A stretch of 64,000 nt of DNA from assembly GCF_009857815.1 (NCBI RefSeq), contig NZ_WVVW01000017.1:1-64000 (forward strand), in the 5' to 3' direction. The notes under the pieces are model-generated. The model was not told the origin of the DNA, did not search any database, and saw nothing but the letters and a program-made list of their open reading frames with translations. Below are positions 26,698 to 35,678 of the stretch, piece by piece (within the stretch, counting starts at the first letter, position 1; the number at the start of each line of letters is the position of its first letter). The DNA comes from Pseudomaricurvus sp. HS19. Its GTDB lineage: Bacteria; Pseudomonadota; Gammaproteobacteria; Pseudomonadales; Cellvibrionaceae. A program made the translations under genes and the position numbers.

Positions 26698-27852
26698 ATG
26701 ACCAGAATAACGATAGCGCGCGCCACGCTGGTGGCTGCTGTAGCAGCTGTATCAGGCTGTAGTTCACTGTTTGGCCCGGAGGGGTATTTTCGCGACCGCG
26801 GTGACGATTACCTGAAGGCGGATGTTATCGAACCCATGCGCCTGCCCCCGGGTGTGCAGCAGCAGCGGGTAGAGCAGCTGTTTGTTATTCCGTCCAGCAA
26901 CGGTGTGGTGATCGAAGGTGAATCCTTCGAGGTGCCGCGCCCGCAAGCCTTGTCTGATAATGCTTTTACGGATCGGGTCAAAATCCAGAAGCTGGGTGAC
27001 AAGCGCTGGATCCTGGTCAGCGCTGCGCCGGCAGAAATCTGGCCGCAGGTGCGGGCTTTCCTGACCCAGTACAACCTGAGCGTCGCTTCGACCAATGCGG
27101 CCAATGGCATTATCGAGACCGACTGGCTGCAGTTCAAAGGCAGCGACGGCACCCGGGACAAGTACCGTCTGCAAATCGAGCAGGGGGTGCAGCCCGATTC
27201 CACGGAAATTCATGTGCGGCACATGAGTGTCGACAGCGCCCTGGCCGGCCGTGGGCAGGTCAACTGGCCAGCCCTCTCAGTCAGTGCCGAGCGCGAGTCC
27301 TGGATGCTGGATGAGCTGGCTGCCAATATTGCCAGTCAGGGCGATACCGAATCCGCCTCGTTGCTGGCCCAGACCATCGCCGTGAACGACAAGGTGACCC
27401 TGGATACCGAAAGTGCCGAGCCGGTACTGCGACTGGCCCTTGAGCATGAGCGGGCCTGGGCGACCCTGCGTCACGCTGCCGACCAGGGGGGTTTCACCCT
27501 CTGGGACCAGGATGACACCGCCGGTGTGTTCTACGTCGAGTACATTGAGCCGGATGACGAAGAGCCAGGCTTCTTCAGTCGCTGGTTTGGTGGCGGCGGC
27601 AAGCCGCCAACCTCCCCATACAGCCTTGACGAGGTGCTGCAGCACCTGCAGCTGGATGAGGGCAGTCGTGCGCTCTTCGCGCAGGCACCGGCAACCGCTG
27701 GTGAGCCCCTCAAGGGCGTACCGGGTTACCTGATTGTGACGCGCGAGCAGGGCGGTCAGCTGGAAGTACGCATTCGCGATGGCTATGCCCGCAGCCTCAA
27801 GCCCAGGGAGGCGAAAAAGCTGCTGGCTGTGCTACGCGGCAACCTGATCTGA
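26698..27852 (+). CDS. bamC: Outer-membrane assembly lipoprotein BamC
   Basis: BamC is a lipoprotein of the BAM beta-barrel insertion complex. The 384-aa precursor has a lipobox ending VSGC, with C21 as lipidation site. An unstructured N-terminal lasso resembling the BamD-binding region (YFRDRGDDYLKADVIEPMRLPPG) and two helix-grip domains (about 90-210 and 225-380) follow. It is roughly 40 residues longer than the E. coli protein, partly in an acidic loop near residue 285. The dapA-bamC order is conserved; here an MBL gene follows instead of purC. Confidence 0.93.
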   Translation: MTRITIARATLVAAVAAVSGCSSLFGPEGYFRDRGDDYLKADVIEPMRLPPGVQQQRVEQLFVIPSSNGVVIEGESFEVPRPQALSDNAFTDRVKIQKLGDKRWILVSAAPAEIWPQVRAFLTQYNLSVASTNAANGIIETDWLQFKGSDGTRDKYRLQIEQGVQPDSTEIHVRHMSVDSALAGRGQVNWPALSVSAERESWMLDELAANIASQGDTESASLLAQTIAVNDKVTLDTESAEPVLRLALEHERAWATLRHAADQGGFTLWDQDDTAGVFYVEYIEPDDEEPGFFSRWFGGGGKPPTSPYSLDEVLQHLQLDEGSRALFAQAPATAGEPLKGVPGYLIVTREQGGQLEVRIRDGYARSLKPREAKKLLAVLRGNLI

Positions 27853-27859
27853 TTAACGG

Positions 27860-28615
27860 ATGAGATTTGCCTCCCTCGGCAGCGGCAGTCGTGGCAATGG
27901 CACGCTGGTGCAGTGGCAGGAGCAGCTGTTGCTGATCGATTGCGGCTTCACCATTCGTGATGTGGAGCGGCGTATGCAGCGCCTGCAGAGCCATCCTGCC
28001 GCTATTACCGCCATACTGGTCACCCACGAACACGGCGATCACCTGAAAGGGGTGGCGCCGCTGGCGCGCAAGTACAACCTGCCGGTCTATATGACGCCCG
28101 GCACCTTTCACAGCAAGTCGCTTGGCGACCTGCCCCGTCTGCAATTGATTGAAGGCTACCAGTCGCTGCAATTTGATGACCTGCAGGTGCAACCGGTGGC
28201 CGTTCCCCACGATGCCCGGGAGCCAGCCCAGTTTCTCTTTTCAGCCGGCGGCAAGACTCTGGGGGTGCTCACCGATCTGGGGACCATCAGTCCCCATGTG
28301 GAGGCTCACTTCGGCAACTGCGATGCGTTGTTGTTGGAGGCCAATCACGACCCCCATATGCTGGCTTCCGGCCCCTATCCTCCCTCCCTCAAACGGCGGG
28401 TTGGCGGTGCCTGGGGGCACCTGAGCAATGAGCAGGCGGCCGGGTTTCTGGCCCGGGTTGACCTGCAGCGCCTGCGTCACCTGGTCATTGGCCACATCAG
28501 TCAGCAGAACAACTGCCTTGAGCGGGCCCGGGCCACCCTGGAGCAGGTGGTGGCAGAGGTCCCCAATGTCTATTACGCCTGTCAGGATGAGGGCTTTGAT
28601 TGGGTGCAGATCTGA
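27860..28615 (+). CDS. MBL-fold metallohydrolase, YycJ-like
   Basis: The 251-aa protein begins MRFASLGSGSRGNGTLV, the hallmark of this MBL subgroup, followed by the metal motif THEHGDH and later VPHDA, LTDLG and GHIS metal-ligand positions. It could be a nuclease or phosphodiesterase; the substrate is unknown. It begins seven bases after bamC and is surely co-transcribed with dapA-bamC. The same gene occurs at this place in pseudomonads. Confidence 0.88.
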   Translation: MRFASLGSGSRGNGTLVQWQEQLLLIDCGFTIRDVERRMQRLQSHPAAITAILVTHEHGDHLKGVAPLARKYNLPVYMTPGTFHSKSLGDLPRLQLIEGYQSLQFDDLQVQPVAVPHDAREPAQFLFSAGGKTLGVLTDLGTISPHVEAHFGNCDALLLEANHDPHMLASGPYPPSLKRRVGGAWGHLSNEQAAGFLARVDLQRLRHLVIGHISQQNNCLERARATLEQVVAEVPNVYYACQDEGFDWVQI

Positions 28616-29019
28616 CACGGTAAAACTGTCTAAGCAGACATAGCTGACTTTCCTGTCATATTTTCTCCACATCTGCCGATGGTGCAGGTGTGGCGGGCCG
28701 GGAGTGTCGGCAAGCGTGGGTGGGAGTGCCTGATCTGCGTGCTAACTGATTGAATTTCATGCATCTATTGCAGGGTGGCTGGGTGCGCCGGGACGCTTTT
28801 GGTGTGAGCTATGGCTGCCGGCGACCGCTGCAGCTCAATAAATGTCCACACACTTATCCACAGCTTTGGCGGGGCGCTGTTGGCGCTGGCGGTGATAATG
28901 CCTGACCTGCTTAGAAGAAACGGATGCAATGTGACAGCGGCTGGTATATTTTGGAGGCCGTGAGTCGGCAGCCGGTCCAGGCCGCCCTCCCGAGAATTCA
29001 GGCAAAAGGAGTCGCAACA
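28616..29019. other. 404-bp intergenic region with DnaA-box-like 9-mers
   Basis: A perfect TTATCCACA (28854-28862) is preceded in the same orientation by ATGTCCACA (28842-28850), and TTCTCCACA (one mismatch) lies at 28663-28671. These match the DnaA-box consensus. There is no AT-rich unwinding element of the kind expected at oriC. No gene is visible. The stretch leads into the PilZ gene. Confidence 0.5.
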
Positions 29020-29301
29020 GTGGATGAGCGCCGTAAATTTGAACGTCGCCCCAGCAATATACGGGTGGAGCTCTGGCACCCCTCCATTGGCAAAATGATC
29101 GGATCTACCCAGGACATCTCTGATGGCGGGGCGTCGGTCATGATCGAGCACCCCCCGATACCGCCAATTGGCACGGTGGTAGAGGTGCGCTTCAGGCGCG
29201 CAGTGGGTGCTATCAACAATGAGCCGGTCCGCATGCAGGTCATGCACCAGCACCGCAATATCGTCGGCCTGATGTTTACCCCTGTACCGATTGACGCCTG
29301 A
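29020..29301 (+). CDS. PilZ domain protein
   Basis: The 93-aa single-domain protein has both c-di-GMP contact motifs: RRKFERR (RxxxR) near residues 4-10 and DISDGG (D/NxSxxG). It is probably a small c-di-GMP effector controlling motility, adhesion or polysaccharide. Start GTG 29020 has AAGGAG eight bases upstream; the open frame continues further 5' without support. It has its own unit between a 404-bp gap and a convergent lipoprotein gene. Confidence 0.88.
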   Translation: MDERRKFERRPSNIRVELWHPSIGKMIGSTQDISDGGASVMIEHPPIPPIGTVVEVRFRRAVGAINNEPVRMQVMHQHRNIVGLMFTPVPIDA

Positions 29302-29331
29302 GCCCCGGCCCCCCGGTAGTTGGCGGGCCTG

Positions 29332-29874
29332 TTACTTACGGCATTGTTGAGGCAGGGTCAGCGCCACGGCTGCTTGCTGCTGCAGTTGCAGCAGGTCGCC
29401 ACACTCCAGTGACGGATTGTTGTTCAGGTCTGCCTGCTGCAGTCGCGGCAGGGTCAGCAGCACTCCGGCGGATTGCAGCTGGTTGTCGTTCAGCAGCAGC
29501 ACTTCCAGTTTTGCCAGATAGCGCAACGGCTCCAGGTCGGTGAGTGAGTTGTTTCCAAGATTCACCTGTTTCAGGTTGCTGAAAAGCTCGATGCCTTTCA
29601 GGCTGCGCAGCCCTGCGTGGCTGCAGGTAAGTTGCTGCAGCTCCCCCGGCGCGGTGACCGCCCCGTCCTCAATGGCCTGGTCAAGGCAGTTGCGCAAGGC
29701 GCTGTCTTCGGTACTGAAAGCGGTCAGCAGGGGCGGCGGTGTATAGACCACATTGTCATTGAAGGTCATCTGATAGCGGCTGCAGCCCGCCAGCAATGCT
29801 GCTGCAAACAAGCACAAGGCCCCGGGTTTCAGAAAGTGTGTAAAAGATGTTGGGCGGGACGTGTTCGCGTTCAT
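29332..29874 (-). CDS. Leucine-rich-repeat lipoprotein
   Basis: The 180-aa precursor has a signal peptide with lipobox LLAGC (cysteine near residue 31). About three or four LRR units follow (LRSLKGIELFSNLKQVNL; LTDLEPLRYLAKLEVLLL; LPRLQQADLNNNPSL). Two further cysteines could cap the solenoid. It is predicted to be an outer-membrane or periplasmic protein-binding lipoprotein; the partner is unknown. The start at 29874 is chosen because the signal peptide begins there. It is transcribed against the PilZ gene. Confidence 0.78.
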   Translation of the reverse strand: MNANTSRPTSFTHFLKPGALCLFAAALLAGCSRYQMTFNDNVVYTPPPLLTAFSTEDSALRNCLDQAIEDGAVTAPGELQQLTCSHAGLRSLKGIELFSNLKQVNLGNNSLTDLEPLRYLAKLEVLLLNDNQLQSAGVLLTLPRLQQADLNNNPSLECGDLLQLQQQAAVALTLPQQCRK

Positions 29875-30071
29875 GGAATGTTCAGTGCCAGCTGTGTAAA
29901 AATCCGATTGTAGCAATTTGCCGTAGCGCGAACCTCTGTTTCGCGTCAGGGCAGTCTCAGGCGGGTGATGTACTGAACGATCACTGCCCGTTTGCTGCAC
30001 GAACTCCAACGTACCGATGCCTGCAACTACAGGCGCCGGTGCGGCAACAATCTGAATAAAGGAAATGCACT

Positions 30072-30725
30072 ATGAAACGTTTTGCCTGGGCGCTGATCGC
30101 CGTATCCCTGGTGGCCTGTACCACTACCGATCCTTACACCGGTGAGCAAAAAGCCAGCAACGCCGCCAAGGGCGCAGGCATTGGTGCTGTGCTGGGCGCC
30201 GTGGTGGGTGCGGCCACCGCCAGTAAAGATGATCGCGCCAAGGGCGCACTGACCGGTGCTGCAGCCGGTGGCGCTGTGGGTGGCGGTGTTGGTTACTACA
30301 TGGACCGCCAGGAGGCGGAGCTGCGCCAGAGTCTGCAGGCCAGTGGTGTGCAGGTGCGTCGTGAGGGTGACACCATCCGCCTGATTATGCCTGGCAATAT
30401 TACGTTTGCCTCCGGCAGCAGTGATATCCGTGGTGACTTCTACAACACCCTGGACGGTGTCGGCAAAGTGCTGGCGAAGTTTGATGAGACCGCTGTGCGT
30501 ATCGCCGGCCATACCGATTCTACAGGCAGCCTGGATCTGAACCAGCGCCTGAGCGAGTCCCGTGCCGACAGCGTTAAGCGCTACCTGGTGTCCCGCGGTG
30601 TTGCCGGCGGTCGTATCCACACCAACGGTTATGGCCCCCGTCAGCCTATTGCTTCCAACGCCACCGAGTCCGGTCGCCAGGCTAACCGCCGCGTTGAGCT
30701 GGAACTGATTCCCCTGAATAAGTAA
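30072..30725 (+). CDS. OmpA-family lipoprotein (YiaD-like)
   Basis: The 217-aa precursor has lipobox SLVAC (C16), a glycine-zipper segment (about 33-76, GAGIGAVLGAVVGAATA) and a C-terminal OmpA peptidoglycan-binding domain with ITFASGSSDI, AGHTDSTGS, NQRLSESRADSVK and ANRRVELEL. It anchors the outer membrane to peptidoglycan. AAAGGA precedes the ATG. It is a single gene; a weak hairpin without T-run follows at about 30746-30769. Confidence 0.93.
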   Translation: MKRFAWALIAVSLVACTTTDPYTGEQKASNAAKGAGIGAVLGAVVGAATASKDDRAKGALTGAAAGGAVGGGVGYYMDRQEAELRQSLQASGVQVRREGDTIRLIMPGNITFASGSSDIRGDFYNTLDGVGKVLAKFDETAVRIAGHTDSTGSLDLNQRLSESRADSVKRYLVSRGVAGGRIHTNGYGPRQPIASNATESGRQANRRVELELIPLNK

Positions 30726-31019
30726 CAGACTTCTGTTGACGACAGGCCCGTACCGTGAGGTGCGGGTCTGCCGTCTCTCCCGGCGCCATCCATTGCGCTC
30801 CCAGCTTCGCCTTCCCCTGTTGTTGATTGTCCCGGTTCCGGAACTGCCGGTTGAGCGTTTGCTTGCCACCAATTTCATCGCGCTTGTGACGCCTGTCCAA
30901 CGCTGTATCAGGCGGACTTGAAACCCTGCACCTGCCCTCTATATTCTGGGCCACCTTCTTCGTCGTTGCGCGGCACTGTTGTGCAGCCTGACTGCCAACT
31001 TGACCGGATCTCAGTGGCT

Positions 31020-31967
31020 ATGATCGAGATACACAATCTGCACAAACGATTTGGCCGCCTGCAGGCCGTCCGTGACCTGTCGCTCACCGTGCGGCCGGGT
31101 GAGGTGCTCGGTTTTCTCGGTCCCAACGGTGCCGGCAAGTCCACCACCATGCGTATGATTGCCGGTTTTTTAGCGCCGGACAGCGGCACCATCGAGGTCT
31201 GCGGTCACGACATGTTACGCCAGCCGCTGGCAGCCAAACGTCATATCGGTTACCTGCCGGAAGGGGCACCCGCCTACAGCGATATGCGTGTCCGCTCCTT
31301 CCTGCAGTTCGTTGCCCGGGCCCGTGGTGTGGTGAGAATCAACGGGGTGGTCGATCATGCACTGCAGCGACTGCAGCTGGAGCCAGTGGCCAATCGGCCG
31401 ATCGAGACATTATCCAAGGGCTTTCAGCGCCGTGTGGGCATCGCCCAGGCGCTGTTGCACGATCCGCAGGTGCTGTTACTGGATGAGCCCACCGACGGTC
31501 TGGATCCAAACCAGAAACATCATATGCGTCAGCTGATCCGTGAGCTCTCCGATGACAAGGTGGTTATGATCTCCACCCATATCCTCGAAGAGGTGGAGGC
31601 CCTGTGCCAGCGGGTGGTAATCATCAACGCCGGACGCTTGGTGGCCGACGCGACTCCGGCGGCCCTCAAGTCCACGTCAGTCTACAACCGGGCGGTGGAG
31701 CTGGAACTGCCTGAAGGCGGGCGTTATCGCAGTGAGCTGGAAGCGCTGCCCGGTGTTGCTCGCGTGTTGTTGTCGGAGGAGCAGTGTCACGAGCTGTTGC
31801 TGGTGCCGGAGCATGGTTGTCATATTCTGCCGGTGGTGGAATCGTGGTTGGCGGAGCGGCAGTTGCAGGCGCAGGCGGTGGCCTTGTCGGCGGGGCGGCT
31901 GGACGATGTGTTTCGCCGGCTCACCATCGAAGAGCCTGTGGCGCCGCAGCAGGAGGGGGTGGCATGA
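31020..31967 (+). CDS. ABC transporter ATP-binding protein (GldA-like)
   Basis: The 315-aa ATPase has Walker A GPNGAGKST (34-42), Q-loop, Walker B LLLDEPTDGLDP and H-loop STH. The ABC signature reads LSKGFQ rather than LSGGQ. A C-terminal extension of about 95 residues is typical of this subfamily. It pairs with the overlapping permease and the GldG-like protein downstream, like gldA-gldF-gldG. The substrate is unknown. The start ATG 31020 has a weak Shine-Dalgarno; GTG 31014 is possible. Confidence 0.9.
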   Translation: MIEIHNLHKRFGRLQAVRDLSLTVRPGEVLGFLGPNGAGKSTTMRMIAGFLAPDSGTIEVCGHDMLRQPLAAKRHIGYLPEGAPAYSDMRVRSFLQFVARARGVVRINGVVDHALQRLQLEPVANRPIETLSKGFQRRVGIAQALLHDPQVLLLDEPTDGLDPNQKHHMRQLIRELSDDKVVMISTHILEEVEALCQRVVIINAGRLVADATPAALKSTSVYNRAVELELPEGGRYRSELEALPGVARVLLSEEQCHELLLVPEHGCHILPVVESWLAERQLQAQAVALSAGRLDDVFRRLTIEEPVAPQQEGVA

Positions 31968-32722
31968 GCGTGCGCAAGCTGGCTGCGGTGAGCCGGATTG
32001 TAATTGTCACCCGGCGTGAACTGCGAAGCTATTTCACCACCCCGTTGGCATATCTGTTCCTGGCCGTGTTTGTCATGCTGAGCAGTTTTCTCTGTTTCCA
32101 GCTGGGAGATTTTTTCCGCCGCGAGCAGGCGGACCTGTTGCCTTTCTTTAGTTTCCACCCCTGGCTCTACCTGGTGCTGATGCCGCCGCTGGCCATGCGT
32201 TTGTGGGCGGAGGAGCGTCGCAGTGGCACTATCGAATTGCTGATGACCTTGCCCTTGTCCACCCTTGATCTGGTGGTGGGCAAGTTTCTCGCGGCCTGGC
32301 TTTTCAGTGGCGTGGCGTTATTGGCGACGGCCCCAATCTGGCAAACGGTCAACTATCTCGGAGACCCTGACAACGGCATTATTTTGGCGGCCTACCTGGG
32401 GAGCTGGTGCATGGGGGGCGCATTCCTGGCGCTTGGCAGCTTGTTGTCAGCACTGACCAAAAACCAGGTGATTGCCTTTGTGATGGCACTGTTTGTCAGC
32501 CTGTTGTTTCTGTTGCTGGGCTTCGGGCCGCTGTCGGCGGTACTGTCGAGGCTGTTGCCGGAGTGGTTGGCTGGCTTATTGATCTCCATGAGCTTCCTGA
32601 CCCATTTTCAGGATATCGCCCGCGGAGTGCTGGATGTGCGCGACGTGGGCTTTTTCCTGGTCTTTATCGTCACCGGGCTGCTGGCGACGGTGGCAGCGGT
32701 AGAATGGAAGCGGGCGGAGTAG
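31964..32722 (+). CDS. ABC-2 type permease (GldF-like)
   Basis: The 252-aa inner-membrane protein has six hydrophobic segments and the family blocks RRELRSYFTTPLAYLFLAVF and MRLWAEERRSGTIELLMTLP, as in GldF/NosY-type permeases. Its ATG overlaps the stop of the ATPase gene (ATGA), so the two are translationally coupled. It probably exports an envelope component or acts with the downstream GldG-like protein. Confidence 0.9.
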   Translation: MSVRKLAAVSRIVIVTRRELRSYFTTPLAYLFLAVFVMLSSFLCFQLGDFFRREQADLLPFFSFHPWLYLVLMPPLAMRLWAEERRSGTIELLMTLPLSTLDLVVGKFLAAWLFSGVALLATAPIWQTVNYLGDPDNGIILAAYLGSWCMGGAFLALGSLLSALTKNQVIAFVMALFVSLLFLLLGFGPLSAVLSRLLPEWLAGLLISMSFLTHFQDIARGVLDVRDVGFFLVFIVTGLLATVAAVEWKRAE

Positions 32723-32726
32723 GGCG

Positions 32727-34622
32727 ATGAGAGGACTATTTACCCGCTATCGCGGTTACAGCCTGTTGGCCTGTGCACTGTTGCTGATCCTGCTGACAGC
32801 CCTGCTGCAGCGGTTGCCGGCCTGGCGTCTCGACCTCACAGAAGAGAAACTCTATTCCCTTGGCGAGGGCTCGCGACAATTGCTGCAGGGTCTGGAGGAG
32901 CCGGTGACCCTGAGCCTCTATTTTTCCTCCTCGCTGGCCGGTGACCTGCCCCAGGTGCAGGATTACGCCCGTCGCATCGAAGACCTTCTGCGCGAATACC
33001 GGGCTATCAATCCCCGCTACCTGCAGCTGCAGGTGGTGGATCCCGAACCGTTCAGTGAAGCGGAAGACAGGGTCACCGCCGCCGGTTTGCAGGGCGCCCC
33101 CATCACCCTGGGGGGGGACTCCCTCTATCTCGGCCTGATTGCCCGTGCCGGTGACAGGCAGGAGGTGCTGCGATTCTTTAATCCGGACAGGGAGCGCTTT
33201 CTGGAGTATGACATCACCCAGACGCTGTACCGTCTGACCCAGTCGCGACCGCCACGGGTGGCGGTGCTCAGCCCGCTGCCGCTGTTCGGCGGTTACGATG
33301 TCCGGCGTCGCAGCAAGACCGGCCCCTGGGCTGTCATTCAGCAGCTGCAGCAAATTGCAGAAGTGCAGGAGCTGGTCCTGCCGCTGGCGACTCTCGCGCC
33401 GGCAGACGCTGACGTGCTGTTGCTGGTACACCCGCAGGAGCTGGATGAGCGCAGTCGTTATGCAGTGGAGCAATTTGTCCTCGGGGGCGGGCGGACGATG
33501 ATTTTTGTCGACCCCCAGGCCGAGATCGACAGTCGTACACCGGGGCAGGTCAGCGCCTCGGACCTGCCGCAGCTGTTGCGGGCCTGGGGCGTGGATTACA
33601 GCCCCCAGGAGGTTATCCTGGATCGGGCCCGCGGCCTGCGCCTGGCTACCTCTCAGCGTGGGCCATCGCTGCCTCATCCCGGTATTGCCGGTCTCACCGG
33701 TGAGGATCTCAATGCCGATGCCGTACTCACCGCCGAACTGGACACGGTTAATATCGCAGCCAGTGGTCGGCTGTTGCCCATCTCCGATCGCGGCCTGCAG
33801 TTCGAGGCGCTGCTCTCCAGCTCTGCCGACAGTCGCATGATGTCGGCGGAAGCCTACGCCGCCGTGCGGGATCACGGCCGCCTGCTGCTCAATTTTGAGC
33901 CGGACAGCGAGCGCAAGGTTGTGCTGGCCCGGGTCAGCGGCCACGTCCGTTCCATCTTTGATGTACCGCCGCCGCTGGCTACCCCGACAGTCGTAGTGGA
34001 CGACGATGACGAGCCATCCGCTGCAACGCCTGACGCTGGCCCGACGGCTCTGCCGACGCATCTTGCGGAGGGCGATATCCAGGTGCTGGTGTTTGCCGAT
34101 GTAGACCTGCTCAGCGACCGTATGTGGGTGCAGGTGTCGAACTTTATTGGCGAGTCCACCCTGATTCCCTGGGCCAGTAACGGCGACCTTATAACCAACT
34201 CGGTAGAGAGTCTGGCCGGCAGCGGTGCCCTGATCGGCTTGCGCTCCCGGGGCCGGTACGCGCGTCCGTTTTACCGTCTGGACAAGTTGCGTGCACAGGC
34301 CGCCGCGGCCTTCAAACAGCAGGAGCAGACGCTGCAACTGCAGCTGCAGGAGTTGGAGCAGCGCATTGCCAGTGTTAGTCCCCGCGGCGACGAGGATCTG
34401 CAACTGATGCTCACCGATGCCCAGCGCGCCGAGATACGTGACTTTGAGGTGCAGCGCCTGCAGACCCGGCGTGAACTGCGTCAGGTGCAGCGCCAGCTCA
34501 ACGAATCCATCGAGCAGGTGCAGTGGCGCCTGCAACTGGTCAACCTGTTGCTGGTGCCCCTGTTGCTGATGCTCACCATGACCGCCATGCTGGTCTACCG
34601 CCGGCGTCGCGCCGGACTGTAG
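32727..34622 (+). CDS. GldG-like ABC-associated periplasmic/membrane protein
   Basis: The 631-aa protein has an N-terminal membrane segment (about 10-30), a signature [20 protein letters not shown], a large extracytoplasmic GldG-type region ([25 protein letters not shown]), an acidic linker near 430, a coiled coil (about 525-600) and a C-terminal membrane helix (about 603-623). It belongs with the preceding ATPase and permease, five bases from the latter. In Bacteroidetes such proteins are linked to gliding; here the role is unknown. Confidence 0.85.
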   Translation: MRGLFTRYRGYSLLACALLLILLTALLQRLPAWRLDLTEEKLYSLGEGSRQLLQGLEEPVTLSLYFSSSLAGDLPQVQDYARRIEDLLREYRAINPRYLQLQVVDPEPFSEAEDRVTAAGLQGAPITLGGDSLYLGLIARAGDRQEVLRFFNPDRERFLEYDITQTLYRLTQSRPPRVAVLSPLPLFGGYDVRRRSKTGPWAVIQQLQQIAEVQELVLPLATLAPADADVLLLVHPQELDERSRYAVEQFVLGGGRTMIFVDPQAEIDSRTPGQVSASDLPQLLRAWGVDYSPQEVILDRARGLRLATSQRGPSLPHPGIAGLTGEDLNADAVLTAELDTVNIAASGRLLPISDRGLQFEALLSSSADSRMMSAEAYAAVRDHGRLLLNFEPDSERKVVLARVSGHVRSIFDVPPPLATPTVVVDDDDEPSAATPDAGPTALPTHLAEGDIQVLVFADVDLLSDRMWVQVSNFIGESTLIPWASNGDLITNSVESLAGSGALIGLRSRGRYARPFYRLDKLRAQAAAAFKQQEQTLQLQLQELEQRIASVSPRGDEDLQLMLTDAQRAEIRDFEVQRLQTRRELRQVQRQLNESIEQVQWRLQLVNLLLVPLLLMLTMTAMLVYRRRRAGL

Positions 34623-34734
34623 ATTTTCAGGAACAATACCTCCGGGTGTAGCATCTACGGGTGACGATATTGTCGCCCGGTGGCCCGCGGGTTATGCTGC
34701 CGCCCCCAGCCCCAACCTCCAGTCGTTGAACCCT

Positions 34735-35517
34735 ATGTCCGAGTTTCACTCCGTTCTGTTGCTTGCCGATCCCGCGCTTGAGCTGCCCGAAGAAATCGTG
34801 GCAGTGGTGGGCTCGTTGCAGCTGCAGGTGGTGGCAGCGGCGGAACATGTGTCGGACAGTGGCCAGTTGCTGCACTGGGACGGACAGGTGTTGTCGCTCT
34901 GGTCACTGGGGCGCAAGGCACCGGGGCCGGTACGGGTGGAGTTTGCCGGCGGAGCCGCCGATCACCGCCGCAAGTTTGGCGGCGGCAGCGGCCAGATGAT
35001 TGCCAAAGCCGTGGGAGTGAAGTTAAGCCGGCCCTTGACCGTGCTGGATGCCACCGCCGGACTGGGGCGCGACGCCTTTGTGTTGGCCGGGCTTGGCTGC
35101 CAGGTGTTATTGCAGGAGCGCCAGCCGGTGGTGGCAGCGCTGCTGCAGGATGGCCTGCGCCGCGCCGGTCTCAGTGCTGACCCGGAAGTGCGCGGGATCA
35201 TCGCGCGCATGACACTGTTACAGGCTGACAGCCTTGCCGCCATGCCCTCCGCGGATGTGGTCTACCTCGATCCCATGTTTCCCGAACGCAGCAAGTCTGC
35301 CAGCGTCAAGAAGGAGATGGCGCTGTTTCATCACCTGGTGGGCGCTGACAGCGACGCCGACGGCCTGCTGGAGCGGGCCCTGCAAGCCGCCCGCTACCGG
35401 GTGGTGGTGAAGCGTCCGCGCAAGGCCCCTTTTCTTGCCGACTGCAAACCCTCCTACGAACTGAGTGGAAAAACCAGTCGCTACGACATTTACGTCAACG
35501 CCAGGTTACCGGACTGA
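34735..35517 (+). CDS. rsmJ: 16S rRNA (guanine1516-N2)-methyltransferase RsmJ
   Basis: RsmJ methylates G1516 of small-subunit rRNA using SAM. The 260-aa protein has the family block [14 protein letters not shown], the SAM site [30 protein letters not shown] (the catalytic DPMFP) and the C-terminal [13 protein letters not shown] 34735 is used; a TTG at 34726 is in frame upstream. An 8-bp hairpin without T-run (34658-34679) lies between it and the ABC operon. Confidence 0.94.
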   Translation: MSEFHSVLLLADPALELPEEIVAVVGSLQLQVVAAAEHVSDSGQLLHWDGQVLSLWSLGRKAPGPVRVEFAGGAADHRRKFGGGSGQMIAKAVGVKLSRPLTVLDATAGLGRDAFVLAGLGCQVLLQERQPVVAALLQDGLRRAGLSADPEVRGIIARMTLLQADSLAAMPSADVVYLDPMFPERSKSASVKKEMALFHHLVGADSDADGLLERALQAARYRVVVKRPRKAPFLADCKPSYELSGKTSRYDIYVNARLPD

Positions 35518-35594
35518 CCAGGCACCTCGCGAGTGCAAACAATGAGTCTGTCTGGTTTCTGAAACACGCCGATATTAGGCTGCTTTTGCGGCTG

Positions 35595-35642
35595 TTGATT
35601 TGAATCAAGGTGACACATCCTTATAAGAGTATTTTGACGACA
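35595..35642 (+). promoter_or_regulatory. FNR/Anr-dependent promoter of the hemerythrin gene
   Basis: TTGAT-TTGA-ATCAA (35595-35608) is a perfect match to the FNR/Anr consensus TTGAT-N4-ATCAA. Its centre (35601.5) is 41.5 bp from a start of transcription at about 35643, which is where a -10 of TATTTT (35630-35635) would place it. That is the classic class II activation geometry. A second possible -10, TATAAG, is at 35622. The layout means the hemerythrin ORF cannot start at the upstream GTG 35610. Confidence 0.75.
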
Positions 35643-35678
35643 ATAATAAAAGTTGTGAGGGCGTTACACGCAACCGGA

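Noticed and set aside
28616-29019. Chromosomal or plasmid replication origin
   Set aside because: DnaA-like boxes are present but there is no AT-rich unwinding element and no dnaA, dnaN, parAB or rep gene nearby.
35610-35678. N-terminal extension of the hemerythrin gene from GTG 35610
   Set aside because: The segment overlaps the FNR box and predicted promoter and has no Shine-Dalgarno; the domain starts after 35679.
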